The translations under genes were made by a program, and so were the position numbers. The notes below the pieces were generated by a model. The model had not been told where the DNA came from. It saw nothing but the letters and a program-made list of their open reading frames with translations, and did not search any database. A stretch of DNA of 64,000 bases. It comes from Miniimonas arenae (GTDB lineage: Bacteria; Actinomycetota; Actinomycetes; Actinomycetales; Beutenbergiaceae). The stretch is from NCBI RefSeq assembly GCF_006351005.1, contig NZ_VENP01000004.1:1-64000 (forward strand), given 5' to 3'. Position 1 is the stretch's first letter, and the number at the start of each line of letters is the position of its first letter. Positions 51,716 to 59,589 of the stretch are shown in pieces.

Positions 51716-53418
51716 CCGGGCCGAGCACGCCCGAGCCGAGCACGCCCGAGCCGAGCACGCCCGAGCGCTCCGGGAGCGTCTCCGCAGCCGCCGGCTCGGC
51801 TGCCGACGTCGGCGGGCGGTCGAGACGCGCCGAGTCCCGGGGGGACGCCGCGCGCCGCCCGCTGCGCCTGCGCACCCAGCTCATCCTCGTCGTCGGTGGC
51901 GTGGCGCTCGCGATCGCCGTCCTGCTCGGCGCCGTGTCCTCGCTGTCGCTGCGCGCGCAGCTCGTGGGCGGCGTGGACCGCTCGCTCGAGGCATCGGCCG
52001 AGCGCGGCCGGATGGCGCCGGACCGCGACGGCTCGTGGGGCGGCGACGGCCCCGCGCCCACCCCACCCCCGACCGACGGCTCCGACGGCGCCGGCTCCGG
52101 CCAGGGCAGCGGCGCCGGCGGCGACACGCCCCCGCTCGGCCTCGGCGTTCTCGGTCAGGCCGCCGGCACGATCGTCGTGGAGGTGTCCGACGGCGTCGCC
52201 TCCGGGGCCTACATCGACGAGGACGCCCAGGTCGTCCAGCTCGACGACGCGCAGGTCGCGGACCTGGAGGACGTCGGGACCGCACCGGAGTGGGTGACGC
52301 TCGACGGCCTGGGCACCTACCGCGCGATGGCCACCGAGCGCAGCGACGGTACCCGCTTCGTCACGGCCCTGCCGTGGGCGGACAGCGCCGAGACGCTCCA
52401 GCGCTACCTCGTCGTCGAGCTCCTGGTGGGCGCGCTCGCCGTCGTGCTCGCCGCCGCTGCGGCGACCGTGCTCGTGCGCCGCGCGCTGCGACCCCTGGAT
52501 CGCGTCGCGCAGACCGCCGCGCGCGTCTCCGAGCTGCCCCTGGACCGCGGCGACGTCGCGATCGCGGAGCGCGTCCCGGCGCGCGACACCGACGAGCGCA
52601 CCGAGGTGGGCAAGGTGGGCGCCGCGGTCAACCGCATGCTCGGGCACGTGGAGTCCTCGCTCGCGGCGCGCCACGAGAGCGAGACGACGGTGCGCGCCTT
52701 CGTCGCGGACGCGAGCCACGAGCTGCGCACGCCGCTCGCCTCGATCCGCGGCTACTCCGAGCTCGTCCTGCGCCGCGGCGCCTCGACCGGCGAGCTGAGC
52801 CCCGAGACGGAGCACGCCGTCGGACGCGTCGCGGCCGAGGGCAAGCGCATGCAGGCCCTCGTCGAGGACCTCCTGCTGCTCGCGCGCCTGGACGCCGGCC
52901 GCGAGCTCACGCACGCCGACGTCGACCTCGTGGCGATCGCGGTGGACGTGACCTCGGACGCGCACGCCGCCGGCCGTGACCACCGCTGGCGGCTCGACGT
53001 GCCCGAGGACGGCGTGCCGCCCGTGCCGGGCGACGAGCCCCGGCTGCGTCAGGTCCTCGTCAACCTGCTCGGCAACGCCCGCGTGCACACCCCGGCGGGC
53101 ACCACGGTCACCACCTCGGTCCGCGCGGGGCACGACGGCGAGCTCGGCGACGTCGTCGTCCTCACCGTGACCGACGACGGGCCGGGCATCGACCCGGCGC
53201 TGCTGCCCACGCTGTTCGACCGGTTCTCCCGGGGGGACACCGCGCGCGGACGCGGTCAGGGTGAGCTCGCCTCGACCGGGCTCGGGCTCGCGATCGCCGA
53301 GGCGATCGTCTCCGCGCACGGGGGCCGGATCGCCGTCGACTCCGTCCCCGGCCGCACCTCCTTCACCGTGCTGCTGCCGACCGAAGGAGGAGCGGCGTCG
53401 GGCAGGATGGACCGGTGA
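51712..53418 (+). CDS. Sensor histidine kinase
   Basis: A 568-residue kinase. A Ser/Pro/Glu-rich start, (STPEP)3 from a 15-bp repeat, precedes helix 1 (LILVVGGVALAIAVLLGAVS), an extracytoplasmic domain with a Gly/Pro-rich stretch (residues 75-240), helix 2 (LLVGALAVVLAAAAATVLV) and HAMP. The phosphoacceptor His is in FVADASHELRTPLASIRG. ATP-binding boxes are VLVNLLGNARVHTP (N), VTDDGPGID (G1) and STGLGLAIAEAIV (G2). The stimulus is unknown. The stop overlaps the panC-fusion GTG. Confidence 0.93.
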   Translation: MTGPSTPEPSTPEPSTPERSGSVSAAAGSAADVGGRSRRAESRGDAARRPLRLRTQLILVVGGVALAIAVLLGAVSSLSLRAQLVGGVDRSLEASAERGRMAPDRDGSWGGDGPAPTPPPTDGSDGAGSGQGSGAGGDTPPLGLGVLGQAAGTIVVEVSDGVASGAYIDEDAQVVQLDDAQVADLEDVGTAPEWVTLDGLGTYRAMATERSDGTRFVTALPWADSAETLQRYLVVELLVGALAVVLAAAAATVLVRRALRPLDRVAQTAARVSELPLDRGDVAIAERVPARDTDERTEVGKVGAAVNRMLGHVESSLAARHESETTVRAFVADASHELRTPLASIRGYSELVLRRGASTGELSPETEHAVGRVAAEGKRMQALVEDLLLLARLDAGRELTHADVDLVAIAVDVTSDAHAAGRDHRWRLDVPEDGVPPVPGDEPRLRQVLVNLLGNARVHTPAGTTVTTSVRAGHDGELGDVVVLTVTDDGPGIDPALLPTLFDRFSRGDTARGRGQGELASTGLGLAIAEAIVSAHGGRIAVDSVPGRTSFTVLLPTEGGAASGRMDR

Positions 53419-55373
53419 GTGCAAAGCCGGGACGGCTCGCCGTCGGGATCATCGGGGCGGGCCGGGTCGGCGCGGTGCTGGGCAGCGCGCTGCGCGCCGT
53501 CGGGCACGAGGTGGTGGGCGTGAGCGGCGGCTCGCCGGAGACGCTGAGCCGGATCGAGACGCTGCTGCCGGCGGTGCCGGTGCTCGACATGGTCGACGTC
53601 GCGCGCGCGGCGGATCTCGTGATCGTGGGCGTGCCCGACGACGCGATCGCCGACGTCGTCGGCTGGGTCGCGGCGCAGGGCGGCTTCCGCCCCGGCCAGA
53701 TCGTGCTGCACCCCTCGGGCAGCCACGGCACGGACGTGCTCGCGCCGGCCGTCGCCGCAGGCGCCATCCCGCTCGCGGTGCACCCCGCGATGACGTTCAC
53801 CGGGACCTCGCTCGACCTCGCGCGGCTCGAGGGCACGCCCTTCGCGGTGACCGCGCCCGCACCCGTGCAGCCGATCGGGCAGGCGCTCGTCGTCGAGCTC
53901 GGTGGCGAGCCCGTGCTCCTCGCCGACGCCGCCCGGCCCGCCTACCACGCGGCCCTGTGCCACGCGGCGAACCACCTCGTGACGCTCGTGTCGCAGGCGC
54001 AGACCGTGCTCGCCGACGCCTCGGGCGAGGAGCCCGGGACGTCGCCGACCGAGGGGGCCGGCCGCCTGCTCGGCCCGGTCACCCGTGCCGCGCTCGAGGG
54101 TGCGCTGACCCGCGGCCCGGCCGCGCTCACCGGCCCGGTGAGCCGTGGCGACGTCGGGACCGTGGCGGCGCACCTGCGGGCGCTCGACGCGCTCGACGCC
54201 GGCGGGCTCGTCGACGTGGAGCCGGGGCTCGGTGCTGCTGTCGACCCAGCGGACGGCCGAGCCGGCGCGGGCGAGATCGGCGGCACCTACCGCGCGATGG
54301 CGCTGGCGACCACGGCGCTGGCGCAGCGCGCGCGGCGGATCGACGACGCCGCGGCGACGGACCTGCGGCGCGCCCTCGCGGCCCGGCCCGAGACCGTCCC
54401 GGCCGCGACGACCGGGGCGAGGCCCGCCGTCGTGCACACCGTCGCCGAGCTGCGCGCCGCGCGCCGCGGGATGGTCGGCGAGGTCGCCCTCGTGCCGACG
54501 ATGGGCGCGCTGCACGCCGGCCACCTCGCGCTGGTGCGTGCGGCGCGGCAGGCCGCACGGCATGTCGTGGTGTCGGTGTTCGTCAACCCGACGCAGTTCG
54601 GCGACGCGGGCGACCTCGCCGTCTACCCCCGCACGCTCGAGGCCGACGTCGCAGCCCTGGCCGCGCTCGGTGCCGACGCGCCGGACGTCGTGTTCGCGCC
54701 CTCCGTGCAGGAGATGTACCCGCGCGGCCGTACGAGCATCACGCTCGACCCCGGGCCGATCGCGGACCGGCTCGAGGGGGCCTCGCGACCCGGCCACTAC
54801 TCCGGAGTCCTCACCGTGGTGAGCAAGCTGTTCCACCTCGTTCAGCCCGACGTCGCGGTGTTCGGGGAGAAGGACGCGCAGCAGCTCGCGCTCGTGCGGC
54901 TCATGGTGGCCGACCTGGACGTGCCGCTGTGGGTGCTGTCGGTGCCGACCGTGCGCGAGGCGGACGGGCTCGCGCTGTCCAGCCGGAACTCCCGGCTGAG
55001 CGCGGACGGACGCGAGCGCGCCCTCGCGCTGTCGCGCTCGGTGGCCGCGGTGACGCGGCTCGGCGCCGCGGGCGCGAGCCCGACCGATGCGCTGGCGGCC
55101 GCGCGGGCCGAGCTCGACGTCGAGGGCGTCGAGGTGGACTACGCCGAGATCGTCGACGCGGTGACGTTCGAGCCGGTGACGTTCGAGCCGGTGGAGCCCG
55201 GGGAAGTCGGCGACGCGGACGAGACCGGCGAGCCGAGCGCGACCGGCGGGCCAGGCGAGGTCGGCACGAACGCCGGACCCGGCGCGGCCGAGCCGCGCTA
55301 CGTCGTCGCGGCCGTCGTCGAGGGCGTGCGCCTCATCGACACCGGCGCGGTGCCGTTCGCCGCCCGCCGGTAA
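53415..55373 (+). CDS. panC: DUF2520 Rossmann protein fused to pantothenate synthetase
   Basis: A 652-residue two-domain protein. Residues 1-305 form a Rossmann/DUF2520 protein: GIIGAGRVGAVLGSALRAVG (dinucleotide loop), DLVIVGVPDDAI, HPSGSHGTD and HPAMTFTG. From about 338 on is PanC, which joins pantoate and beta-alanine: LVPTMGALHAGHLALV (HIGH-like), VSVFVNPTQFG, MYPRGRTSI, KLFHLVQPDVAVFGEKDAQQ and LSSRNSRLS (KMSKS-like). A 40-residue acidic insertion sits before the last strands. In mycobacteria the two are separate adjacent genes; here they are joined in frame. The GTG start overlaps the kinase stop. Confidence 0.9.
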   Translation: MSAKPGRLAVGIIGAGRVGAVLGSALRAVGHEVVGVSGGSPETLSRIETLLPAVPVLDMVDVARAADLVIVGVPDDAIADVVGWVAAQGGFRPGQIVLHPSGSHGTDVLAPAVAAGAIPLAVHPAMTFTGTSLDLARLEGTPFAVTAPAPVQPIGQALVVELGGEPVLLADAARPAYHAALCHAANHLVTLVSQAQTVLADASGEEPGTSPTEGAGRLLGPVTRAALEGALTRGPAALTGPVSRGDVGTVAAHLRALDALDAGGLVDVEPGLGAAVDPADGRAGAGEIGGTYRAMALATTALAQRARRIDDAAATDLRRALAARPETVPAATTGARPAVVHTVAELRAARRGMVGEVALVPTMGALHAGHLALVRAARQAARHVVVSVFVNPTQFGDAGDLAVYPRTLEADVAALAALGADAPDVVFAPSVQEMYPRGRTSITLDPGPIADRLEGASRPGHYSGVLTVVSKLFHLVQPDVAVFGEKDAQQLALVRLMVADLDVPLWVLSVPTVREADGLALSSRNSRLSADGRERALALSRSVAAVTRLGAAGASPTDALAAARAELDVEGVEVDYAEIVDAVTFEPVTFEPVEPGEVGDADETGEPSATGGPGEVGTNAGPGAAEPRYVVAAVVEGVRLIDTGAVPFAARR

Positions 55374-55376
55374 ACT
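55371..55376 (+). promoter_or_regulatory. -10 element TAAACT of lysS
   Basis: TAAACT contains the panC stop codon (TAA) and is followed after 6 bases by the GTG of lysS. Confidence 0.55.
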
Positions 55377-55382
55377 CGCCGG

Positions 55383-56999
55383 GTGCCAGAACCGATCGAC
55401 CCCACCCCCGCGCGTGACGTGACCGCCGACGTCACCGGTGCCGCCCCCGAGACCGCAGCGGCCAGCGCCGTCGACCAGGACGCCGTCGACCAGGACGCGC
55501 TCGACGCCGAGGTGCTCGAGGCGGACCCGGAGCAGGTCCGGGTCCGCAAGGAGAAGCGCGAGCGCCTCCTCGAGGCGGGCCGTGAGCCCTACCCGGTCGC
55601 CGTCCCCGTCACCACGACGATCACGCAGGTGCGCGCGACGCACGCGGACCTGGAGACCGGCGCCGAGACCGACGACGTGGTGGGCGTCGCGGGCCGCGTC
55701 ATGCACCTGCGCAACACCGGCAAGCTGTGCTTCGTCTCGATCGCCGACGGCGACGGGCTGACCCTCCAGGTGATGCTCTCCCTCGCCGAGGTGGGCGCGG
55801 AACGCCTCGCGGACTTCAAGGCCGACGTCGACCTGGGCGACTTCCTGTTCGCGCACGGCCGGGTCGTGCGGTCGCGGCGTGGTGAGCTGTCGATCATGGC
55901 CGACTCGTGGCAGCTCGCGGCGAAGGCACTGCGTCCGCTCCCCACGCTGCACAAGGAGACGAGCGAGGAGACGCGCGTGCGGCGGCGCTACCTCGACCTC
56001 ATCGCCCGGCCCGAGGCGCGCCGGATGGTGCGGGTGCGTGCCGGCGTCGTGCGCTCGCTGCGGGAGTCCTTCCACCGCCGCGGGTACGTCGAGGTCGAGA
56101 CGCCCATCCTGCAGTCCCAGCCGGGCGGTGCCAGCGCGCGGCCGTTCCGCACGCACATGAACGCGTTCGACGCCGACCTCTCGCTGCGGATCGCCACCGA
56201 GCTCTATCTCAAGCAGGCCGTGGTCGGCGGCGTCGAGCGCGTGTTCGAGATCGGTCGGCAGTTCCGCAACGAGGGTGTCGACTCCTCGCACAGCCCCGAG
56301 TTCTCCTCGCTCGAGGCTTATCAGGCGTGGACCGACTATCGCGGGATTGCCACCCTCACGCGCGAGCTGATCCAGGAGGCCGCGCTGTCGGTGTTCGACA
56401 CCACCGAAGTCACCCTGGCCGACGGTTCTCCTTACGACATCGGCGGGGAGTGGCCGTGGCTCTCCCTCTACGGATCGGTCTCGGACGCGCTGGGTGAGGA
56501 GATCACCGCCCAGACCCCGATGGCGACGCTGCTCGCCGTCGCCCAGCGACTCGATATCGATCTCGACGGTGTGCGTGCGCTCACACCCGGAAAGGTGGTC
56601 GAGGAGATCTTCGAGCACCTCGTGGGGGACCATCTCGTGGCCCCGACATTTGTCCACGACTACCCGGTCGACACCTCGCCACTGGTCCGCGCACACCGAT
56701 CCACCCCTGGCGTCGTGGAGAAGTGGGACCTGTACGTGCGCGGGTTCGAGCTGGGCACGGGCTACTCCGAGCTCGTCGACCCGGTCGTGCAGCGGGAGCG
56801 GTTCGAGGCGCAGGCGCTGCTCGCGGCCGCGGGCGACCCCGAGGCGATGCGCGTGGACGAGGACTTCCTGCGCGCCGTCGAGCACGCGCTGCCGCCGATG
56901 GGGGGCATGGGGATGGGGATCGACCGCCTGCTCATGGCGCTCACGGGTCTCGGCATCCGCGAGACGATCCTGTTCCCGCTCGTCCGGCCGCAGGCGTAG
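55383..56999 (+). CDS. lysS: Lysyl-tRNA synthetase (class II)
   Basis: A 538-residue synthetase. The first 45 residues are an acidic extension; the OB-fold anticodon domain contains [20 protein letters not shown]. Class II motif 1 is [20 protein letters not shown], motif 2 is [21 protein letters not shown] and motif 3 is [19 protein letters not shown]. It closely resembles mycobacterial LysS ([22 protein letters not shown]). Codons between about 56310 and 56720 use more A/T at third positions than the rest. No panD or coaX lies between panC and lysS. Confidence 0.95.
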   Translation: MPEPIDPTPARDVTADVTGAAPETAAASAVDQDAVDQDALDAEVLEADPEQVRVRKEKRERLLEAGREPYPVAVPVTTTITQVRATHADLETGAETDDVVGVAGRVMHLRNTGKLCFVSIADGDGLTLQVMLSLAEVGAERLADFKADVDLGDFLFAHGRVVRSRRGELSIMADSWQLAAKALRPLPTLHKETSEETRVRRRYLDLIARPEARRMVRVRAGVVRSLRESFHRRGYVEVETPILQSQPGGASARPFRTHMNAFDADLSLRIATELYLKQAVVGGVERVFEIGRQFRNEGVDSSHSPEFSSLEAYQAWTDYRGIATLTRELIQEAALSVFDTTEVTLADGSPYDIGGEWPWLSLYGSVSDALGEEITAQTPMATLLAVAQRLDIDLDGVRALTPGKVVEEIFEHLVGDHLVAPTFVHDYPVDTSPLVRAHRSTPGVVEKWDLYVRGFELGTGYSELVDPVVQRERFEAQALLAAAGDPEAMRVDEDFLRAVEHALPPMGGMGMGIDRLLMALTGLGIRETILFPLVRPQA

Positions 57000-57002
57000 G
57001 GT
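56997..57002 (+). promoter_or_regulatory. -10 element TAGGGT of the 52-residue protein
   Basis: TAGGGT includes the lysS stop codon TAG and is 6 bases before the ATG at 57009. Confidence 0.5.
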
Positions 57003-57008
57003 CGAAGG

Positions 57009-57167
57009 ATGTGGGAGAACCTCGGCGCGCTCGTGCCCTCGATCGGCGTTCTGGCGCTCTTTCTGGTGGTGGTGCGAGCGATCGTTCTCGCGGATCGCCG
57101 CGAGCGCGCTAAGCGCCTGGCCGAGGAGGCGCAGCGGCGCGAACGAATGGGGCCGCCCTCTTCCTGA
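57009..57167 (+). CDS. Small single-pass membrane protein, 52 residues
   Basis: MWENLGALVPSIGVLAL begins a hydrophobic helix (LFLVVVRAIVLA), followed by a charged helix of Arg, Glu and Lys (DRRERAKRLAEEAQRRER). A similar small protein lies between lysS and lsr2 in some actinobacteria, as far as I recall. The GAAGG before the ATG may also act as a ribosome binding site. Confidence 0.7.
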   Translation: MWENLGALVPSIGVLALFLVVVRAIVLADRRERAKRLAEEAQRRERMGPPSS

Positions 57168-57192
57168 AGATCCCGCGACGGCGAACTCACCG

Positions 57193-57216
57193 TCTCGTGA
57201 GACATTCCTCACGAGA
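57193..57216. other. Perfect 9-bp inverted repeat upstream of lsr2
   Basis: TCTCGTGAG and CTCACGAGA flank ACATTC. The repeat is 26 bases after the small-protein stop and 63 bases before the lsr2 -35. It could be a weak terminator or a repressor operator; it lies in the AT-richest gap of the window. Confidence 0.5.
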
Positions 57217-57278
57217 GTTGAGTAAGTCCTCGAACGCGGTCGGTCGCCATCGGAACAACCGGCTGCGGCACTTCTTTG

Positions 57279-57307
57279 TTGACATGTCCCGCGCTCTCAT
57301 TCACTCT
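57279..57307 (+). promoter_or_regulatory. Probable lsr2 promoter
   Basis: A perfect TTGACA (57279-57284), 17 bases, then CACTCT (57302-57307), a weak -10. Transcription would start about 45 bases before the lsr2 ATG. Confidence 0.5.
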
Positions 57308-57360
57308 TGCCTCACTGCTCTGATGTTTCACGAGCAACGGCGACACCCAGGAGGAATTCC

Positions 57361-57705
57361 ATGGCACAGCGAGTCAGCGTGCTGCTCATCGACGACCTCG
57401 ACGGCAAGGAGGCGGCCGAGACGGTCACCTTCGGGCTCGACGGCGTCACCTACGAGATCGACCTTTCGGCGGAGAACGCCGCCAAGCTGCGGGAGGAGTT
57501 CGCCGGCTGGGTCGGCGCCGCGAGGCGCAGCGGGGGTCGCCGCACCACCACCCCGGCCCGCTCGGGCCGTGGCTCGTCGTCGGGTTCGGGCAAGGCGTCC
57601 GACGCCTCGGTGATCCGCGCGTGGGCCGCCGAGAACGGTCACACGGTGAGCGACCGCGGCCGGATCCCGGCTGAGGTGCGCGCCGCGTACGAGGCCGCGA
57701 ACTGA
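57361..57705 (+). CDS. lsr2: Nucleoid-associated silencer Lsr2
   Basis: A 114-residue H-NS-like protein. The N-terminal dimerisation domain (MAQRVSVLLIDDLDGKEAAE, then ALDGV-type strand and YEIDLSAENAAKLREEF) is followed by a flexible Arg/Ser/Gly linker and the C-terminal DNA-binding domain ending SDRGRIPAEVRAAYEAAN, with the RGR minor-groove hook. It silences AT-rich, often acquired, genes. CAGGAGGAATTCC is a strong ribosome binding site. It follows lysS as in mycobacteria. Confidence 0.96.
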   Translation: MAQRVSVLLIDDLDGKEAAETVTFGLDGVTYEIDLSAENAAKLREEFAGWVGAARRSGGRRTTTPARSGRGSSSGSGKASDASVIRAWAAENGHTVSDRGRIPAEVRAAYEAAN

Positions 57706-57733
57706 CGCGTTCGCGCGCGCTCTGACGCACGCC

Positions 57734-57767
57734 CGAAGGGCCCGGACCGCCTGGTCCGGGCCCTTCG
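57734..57767 (+). terminator. Terminator of lsr2
   Basis: CGAAGGGCCCGGACC and GGTCCGGGCCCTTCG form a perfect 15-bp stem with a 4-base loop, 28 bases after the stop. Confidence 0.88.
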
Positions 57768-57830
57768 TCGCGCCGTGTCCCGGCCACCGGTCGTGGGCCC
57801 AACGGCCCCCACCAGGTCACGCGAGTGCGT

Positions 57831-57836
57831 CATGAT
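57831..57836 (+). promoter_or_regulatory. -10-like CATGAT of gpmA
   Basis: CATGAT is 6 bases before the ATG at 57843 (CATGAT-AAGCAC-ATG). TGATAA within it is also AT-rich enough to serve. Confidence 0.45.
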
Positions 57837-57842
57837 AAGCAC

Positions 57843-58580
57843 ATGACCTACACCCTGGTACTGCTCCGCCACGGCGAGAGCGAGTGGAACGCCAAGAACC
57901 TCTTCACCGGCTGGGTCGACGTGGCCCTGTCCGAGAAGGGTGTCGAGGAGGCCAAGCGCGGCGGGACGCTGCTCACCGAGAACGGTGTGCTGCCCGACGT
58001 CGTGCACACCTCGCTCCTGCGCCGCGCGATCACGACGGCGAACCTCGCGCTCGACGCCGCGGACCGGCACTGGATCCCGGTCAAGCGGTCCTGGCGCCTC
58101 AACGAGCGTCACTACGGCGCGCTGCAGGGCAAGGACAAGAAGCAGACGCTCGAGACGTACGGCGAGGAGCAGTTCATGCTCTGGCGCCGCTCCTACGACG
58201 TCCCGCCGCCGGACATCGAGCTGGGCTCGGAGTTCTCCCAGGACGGCGACCCGCGCTACTCCGGTGAGCCGATCCCGCGCGCCGAGGCCCTCGCGCAGGT
58301 GCTCGTGCGCGCGCTGCCCTACTGGGAGAGCGCCGTGGTCCCGGACCTCAAGGAGGGCAAGACCGTCCTCGTGGCCGCGCACGGCAACTCGCTGCGCGCC
58401 ATCATCAAGCACCTCGACGGCATCGACGACGCGACCATCGCCGGCCTCAACGTGCCCACCGGCATCCCGCTCGTGTACGAGCTCGACGAGGACCTCAAGC
58501 CCGTGACGGCCGGCGGGACCTACCTCGACCCCGAGGCGGCCAAGGACGCGATCGCCGCGGTCGCCAACCAGGGGCGCTGA
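57843..58580 (+). CDS. gpmA: 2,3-bisphosphoglycerate-dependent phosphoglycerate mutase
   Basis: A 245-residue glycolytic enzyme that interconverts 3- and 2-phosphoglycerate. The phosphohistidine is in [39 protein letters not shown] and the second His motif [19 protein letters not shown] are present. ATG 57843 gives the family start [11 protein letters not shown]. The gpmA, senX3, regX3 neighbourhood matches mycobacteria. Two terminators separate it from phoU. Confidence 0.96.
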   Translation: MTYTLVLLRHGESEWNAKNLFTGWVDVALSEKGVEEAKRGGTLLTENGVLPDVVHTSLLRRAITTANLALDAADRHWIPVKRSWRLNERHYGALQGKDKKQTLETYGEEQFMLWRRSYDVPPPDIELGSEFSQDGDPRYSGEPIPRAEALAQVLVRALPYWESAVVPDLKEGKTVLVAAHGNSLRAIIKHLDGIDDATIAGLNVPTGIPLVYELDEDLKPVTAGGTYLDPEAAKDAIAAVANQGR

Positions 58581-58619
58581 GACCGGCCGCTCCGCGACGC
58601 GAGAAGCCGGCAGCACCCC

Positions 58620-58651
58620 GCACCCCCCGACCTCACGAGGTCGGGGGGTGC
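58620..58651 (+). terminator. Terminator of gpmA
   Basis: GCACCCCCCGACCT and AGGTCGGGGGGTGC form a perfect 14-bp stem with the loop CACG. Confidence 0.85.
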
Positions 58652-58696
58652 GCTCGTCCCGCCCCACGCGCCCGCAAAGCCCGGCCCGGACGGCAC

Positions 58697-58728
58697 GCGG
58701 CCCCCGACCGGGTCAGGTCGGGGGCCGC
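58697..58728 (-). terminator. Terminator of phoU
   Basis: GCGGCCCCCGACC and GGTCGGGGGCCGC form a 13-bp stem with a 6-base loop, 20 bases past the phoU stop on the minus strand. Confidence 0.8.
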
Positions 58729-58748
58729 GGGCGTGCGGGGCGGGTTGT

Positions 58749-59420
58749 TCAGCGCACCCCGGCGGTCGAGGACACGGTCTCGCCCGTGACGAGGAACAGG
58801 ATCCGGCGCGCCACCGAGGTGCCGTGGTCGCCGAAACGCTCGAAGTACCGGCCCAGCAGCGTGATGTCGACGATCTGCTGCGGCGTGAAGGCGGTGGCGT
58901 CCGCCGACGGCGACAGGATGATGCGGAACGTCTCCTGGTGCAGCCGGTCGAGCTCGTCGTCGTCCGCCATCACGCGGTGCGCCAGCTCGACGTCGCGCGA
59001 CTCCAGAAGGTCCACCACGTCGCTCGCGACGGCGTTGGTCGCGTCCGCGATCGAGCGGAAGAGCGGCTCGGCGAGCGGGGGCAGGGCCGGGTCCGGGAAC
59101 CGACCGCGCGCGATCGAGGCGATGTGCCGGGCGAGGTCGCCCATCCGCTCGATCGTGCTCGACATCCGCATCGCGCTCACGACGACCCGCAGGTCGGTGG
59201 CCACCGGCTGCTGACGGGCCAGCAGCGTCACACACTGCTGGTCGACGCCGTCCTGGAGCGCGTCGATCCGCCGGTCGCGCTCGATGACGGTCTCGGCGAG
59301 CCCCAGGTCCTGGGTGAACAGCGCGGTCGTCGCGTCCTGCATCGCGGTGCGAACCAGCGATGCCATGGCGGCGAGGTCGTCCGCGACCTGCTCCAGCTCC
59401 TGCTGGAAGATCTCTCGCAA
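58749..59420 (-). CDS. phoU: Phosphate transport regulator PhoU
   Basis: A 223-residue protein of two three-helix bundles. Landmarks are LREIFQQELEQVADDLAAM at the start, IERMGDLARHIASIARG (metal-binding E-x-x-x-D) and the second-bundle motif YFERFGDHGTSVARRILFLV. It couples the Pst phosphate transporter to the sensor kinase. TTG 59420 is chosen because GGGGGAAAA precedes it and the N-terminus then matches the family; ATG 59462 would add a poorly matching stretch. It is divergent from senX3, with a PHO box between. Confidence 0.92.
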   Translation of the reverse strand: MREIFQQELEQVADDLAAMASLVRTAMQDATTALFTQDLGLAETVIERDRRIDALQDGVDQQCVTLLARQQPVATDLRVVVSAMRMSSTIERMGDLARHIASIARGRFPDPALPPLAEPLFRSIADATNAVASDVVDLLESRDVELAHRVMADDDELDRLHQETFRIILSPSADATAFTPQQIVDITLLGRYFERFGDHGTSVARRILFLVTGETVSSTAGVR

Positions 59421-59485
59421 CGTTTTCCCCCATCTGGGTCGTGGTGCCCGCCGGGCGGGCATGTGTTCGAGGCGACGATTCCACG

Positions 59486-59518
59486 ACGAGGTGAACGGCC
59501 GGTGAGCCGCCGATGAAC
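59486..59518 (-). promoter_or_regulatory. PHO box: three 11-bp direct repeats
   Basis: On the minus strand the units read GTTCATCGGCG, GCTCACCGGCC and GTTCACCTCGT, end to end. This matches the GTTCACC-type 11-bp direct repeats bound by actinobacterial PhoP/RegX3. The site lies between phoU and senX3-regX3, 66 bases upstream of the phoU start and 71 bases upstream of the senX3 GTG, so RegX3 probably controls both units under phosphate limitation. Confidence 0.8.
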
Positions 59519-59577
59519 TCGGCGGGGACGGGCGGCGAGACGCCCCGCTGCGGTGCCGTGCGCTTCGGCGAGCAGCC

Positions 59578-59583
59578 TACGCT
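59578..59583 (+). promoter_or_regulatory. -10 element TACGCT of senX3
   Basis: TACGCT-CGACGC-GTG, with 6-base spacing. The PHO box ends 59 bases upstream of this hexamer. Confidence 0.55.
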
Positions 59584-59589
59584 CGACGC

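Noticed and set aside
53256-57212. Minus-strand open frame of about 1300 codons opposite panC and lysS
   Set aside because: A GC-rich shadow of two well-supported genes; composition is His/Arg/Val-biased with no domains.
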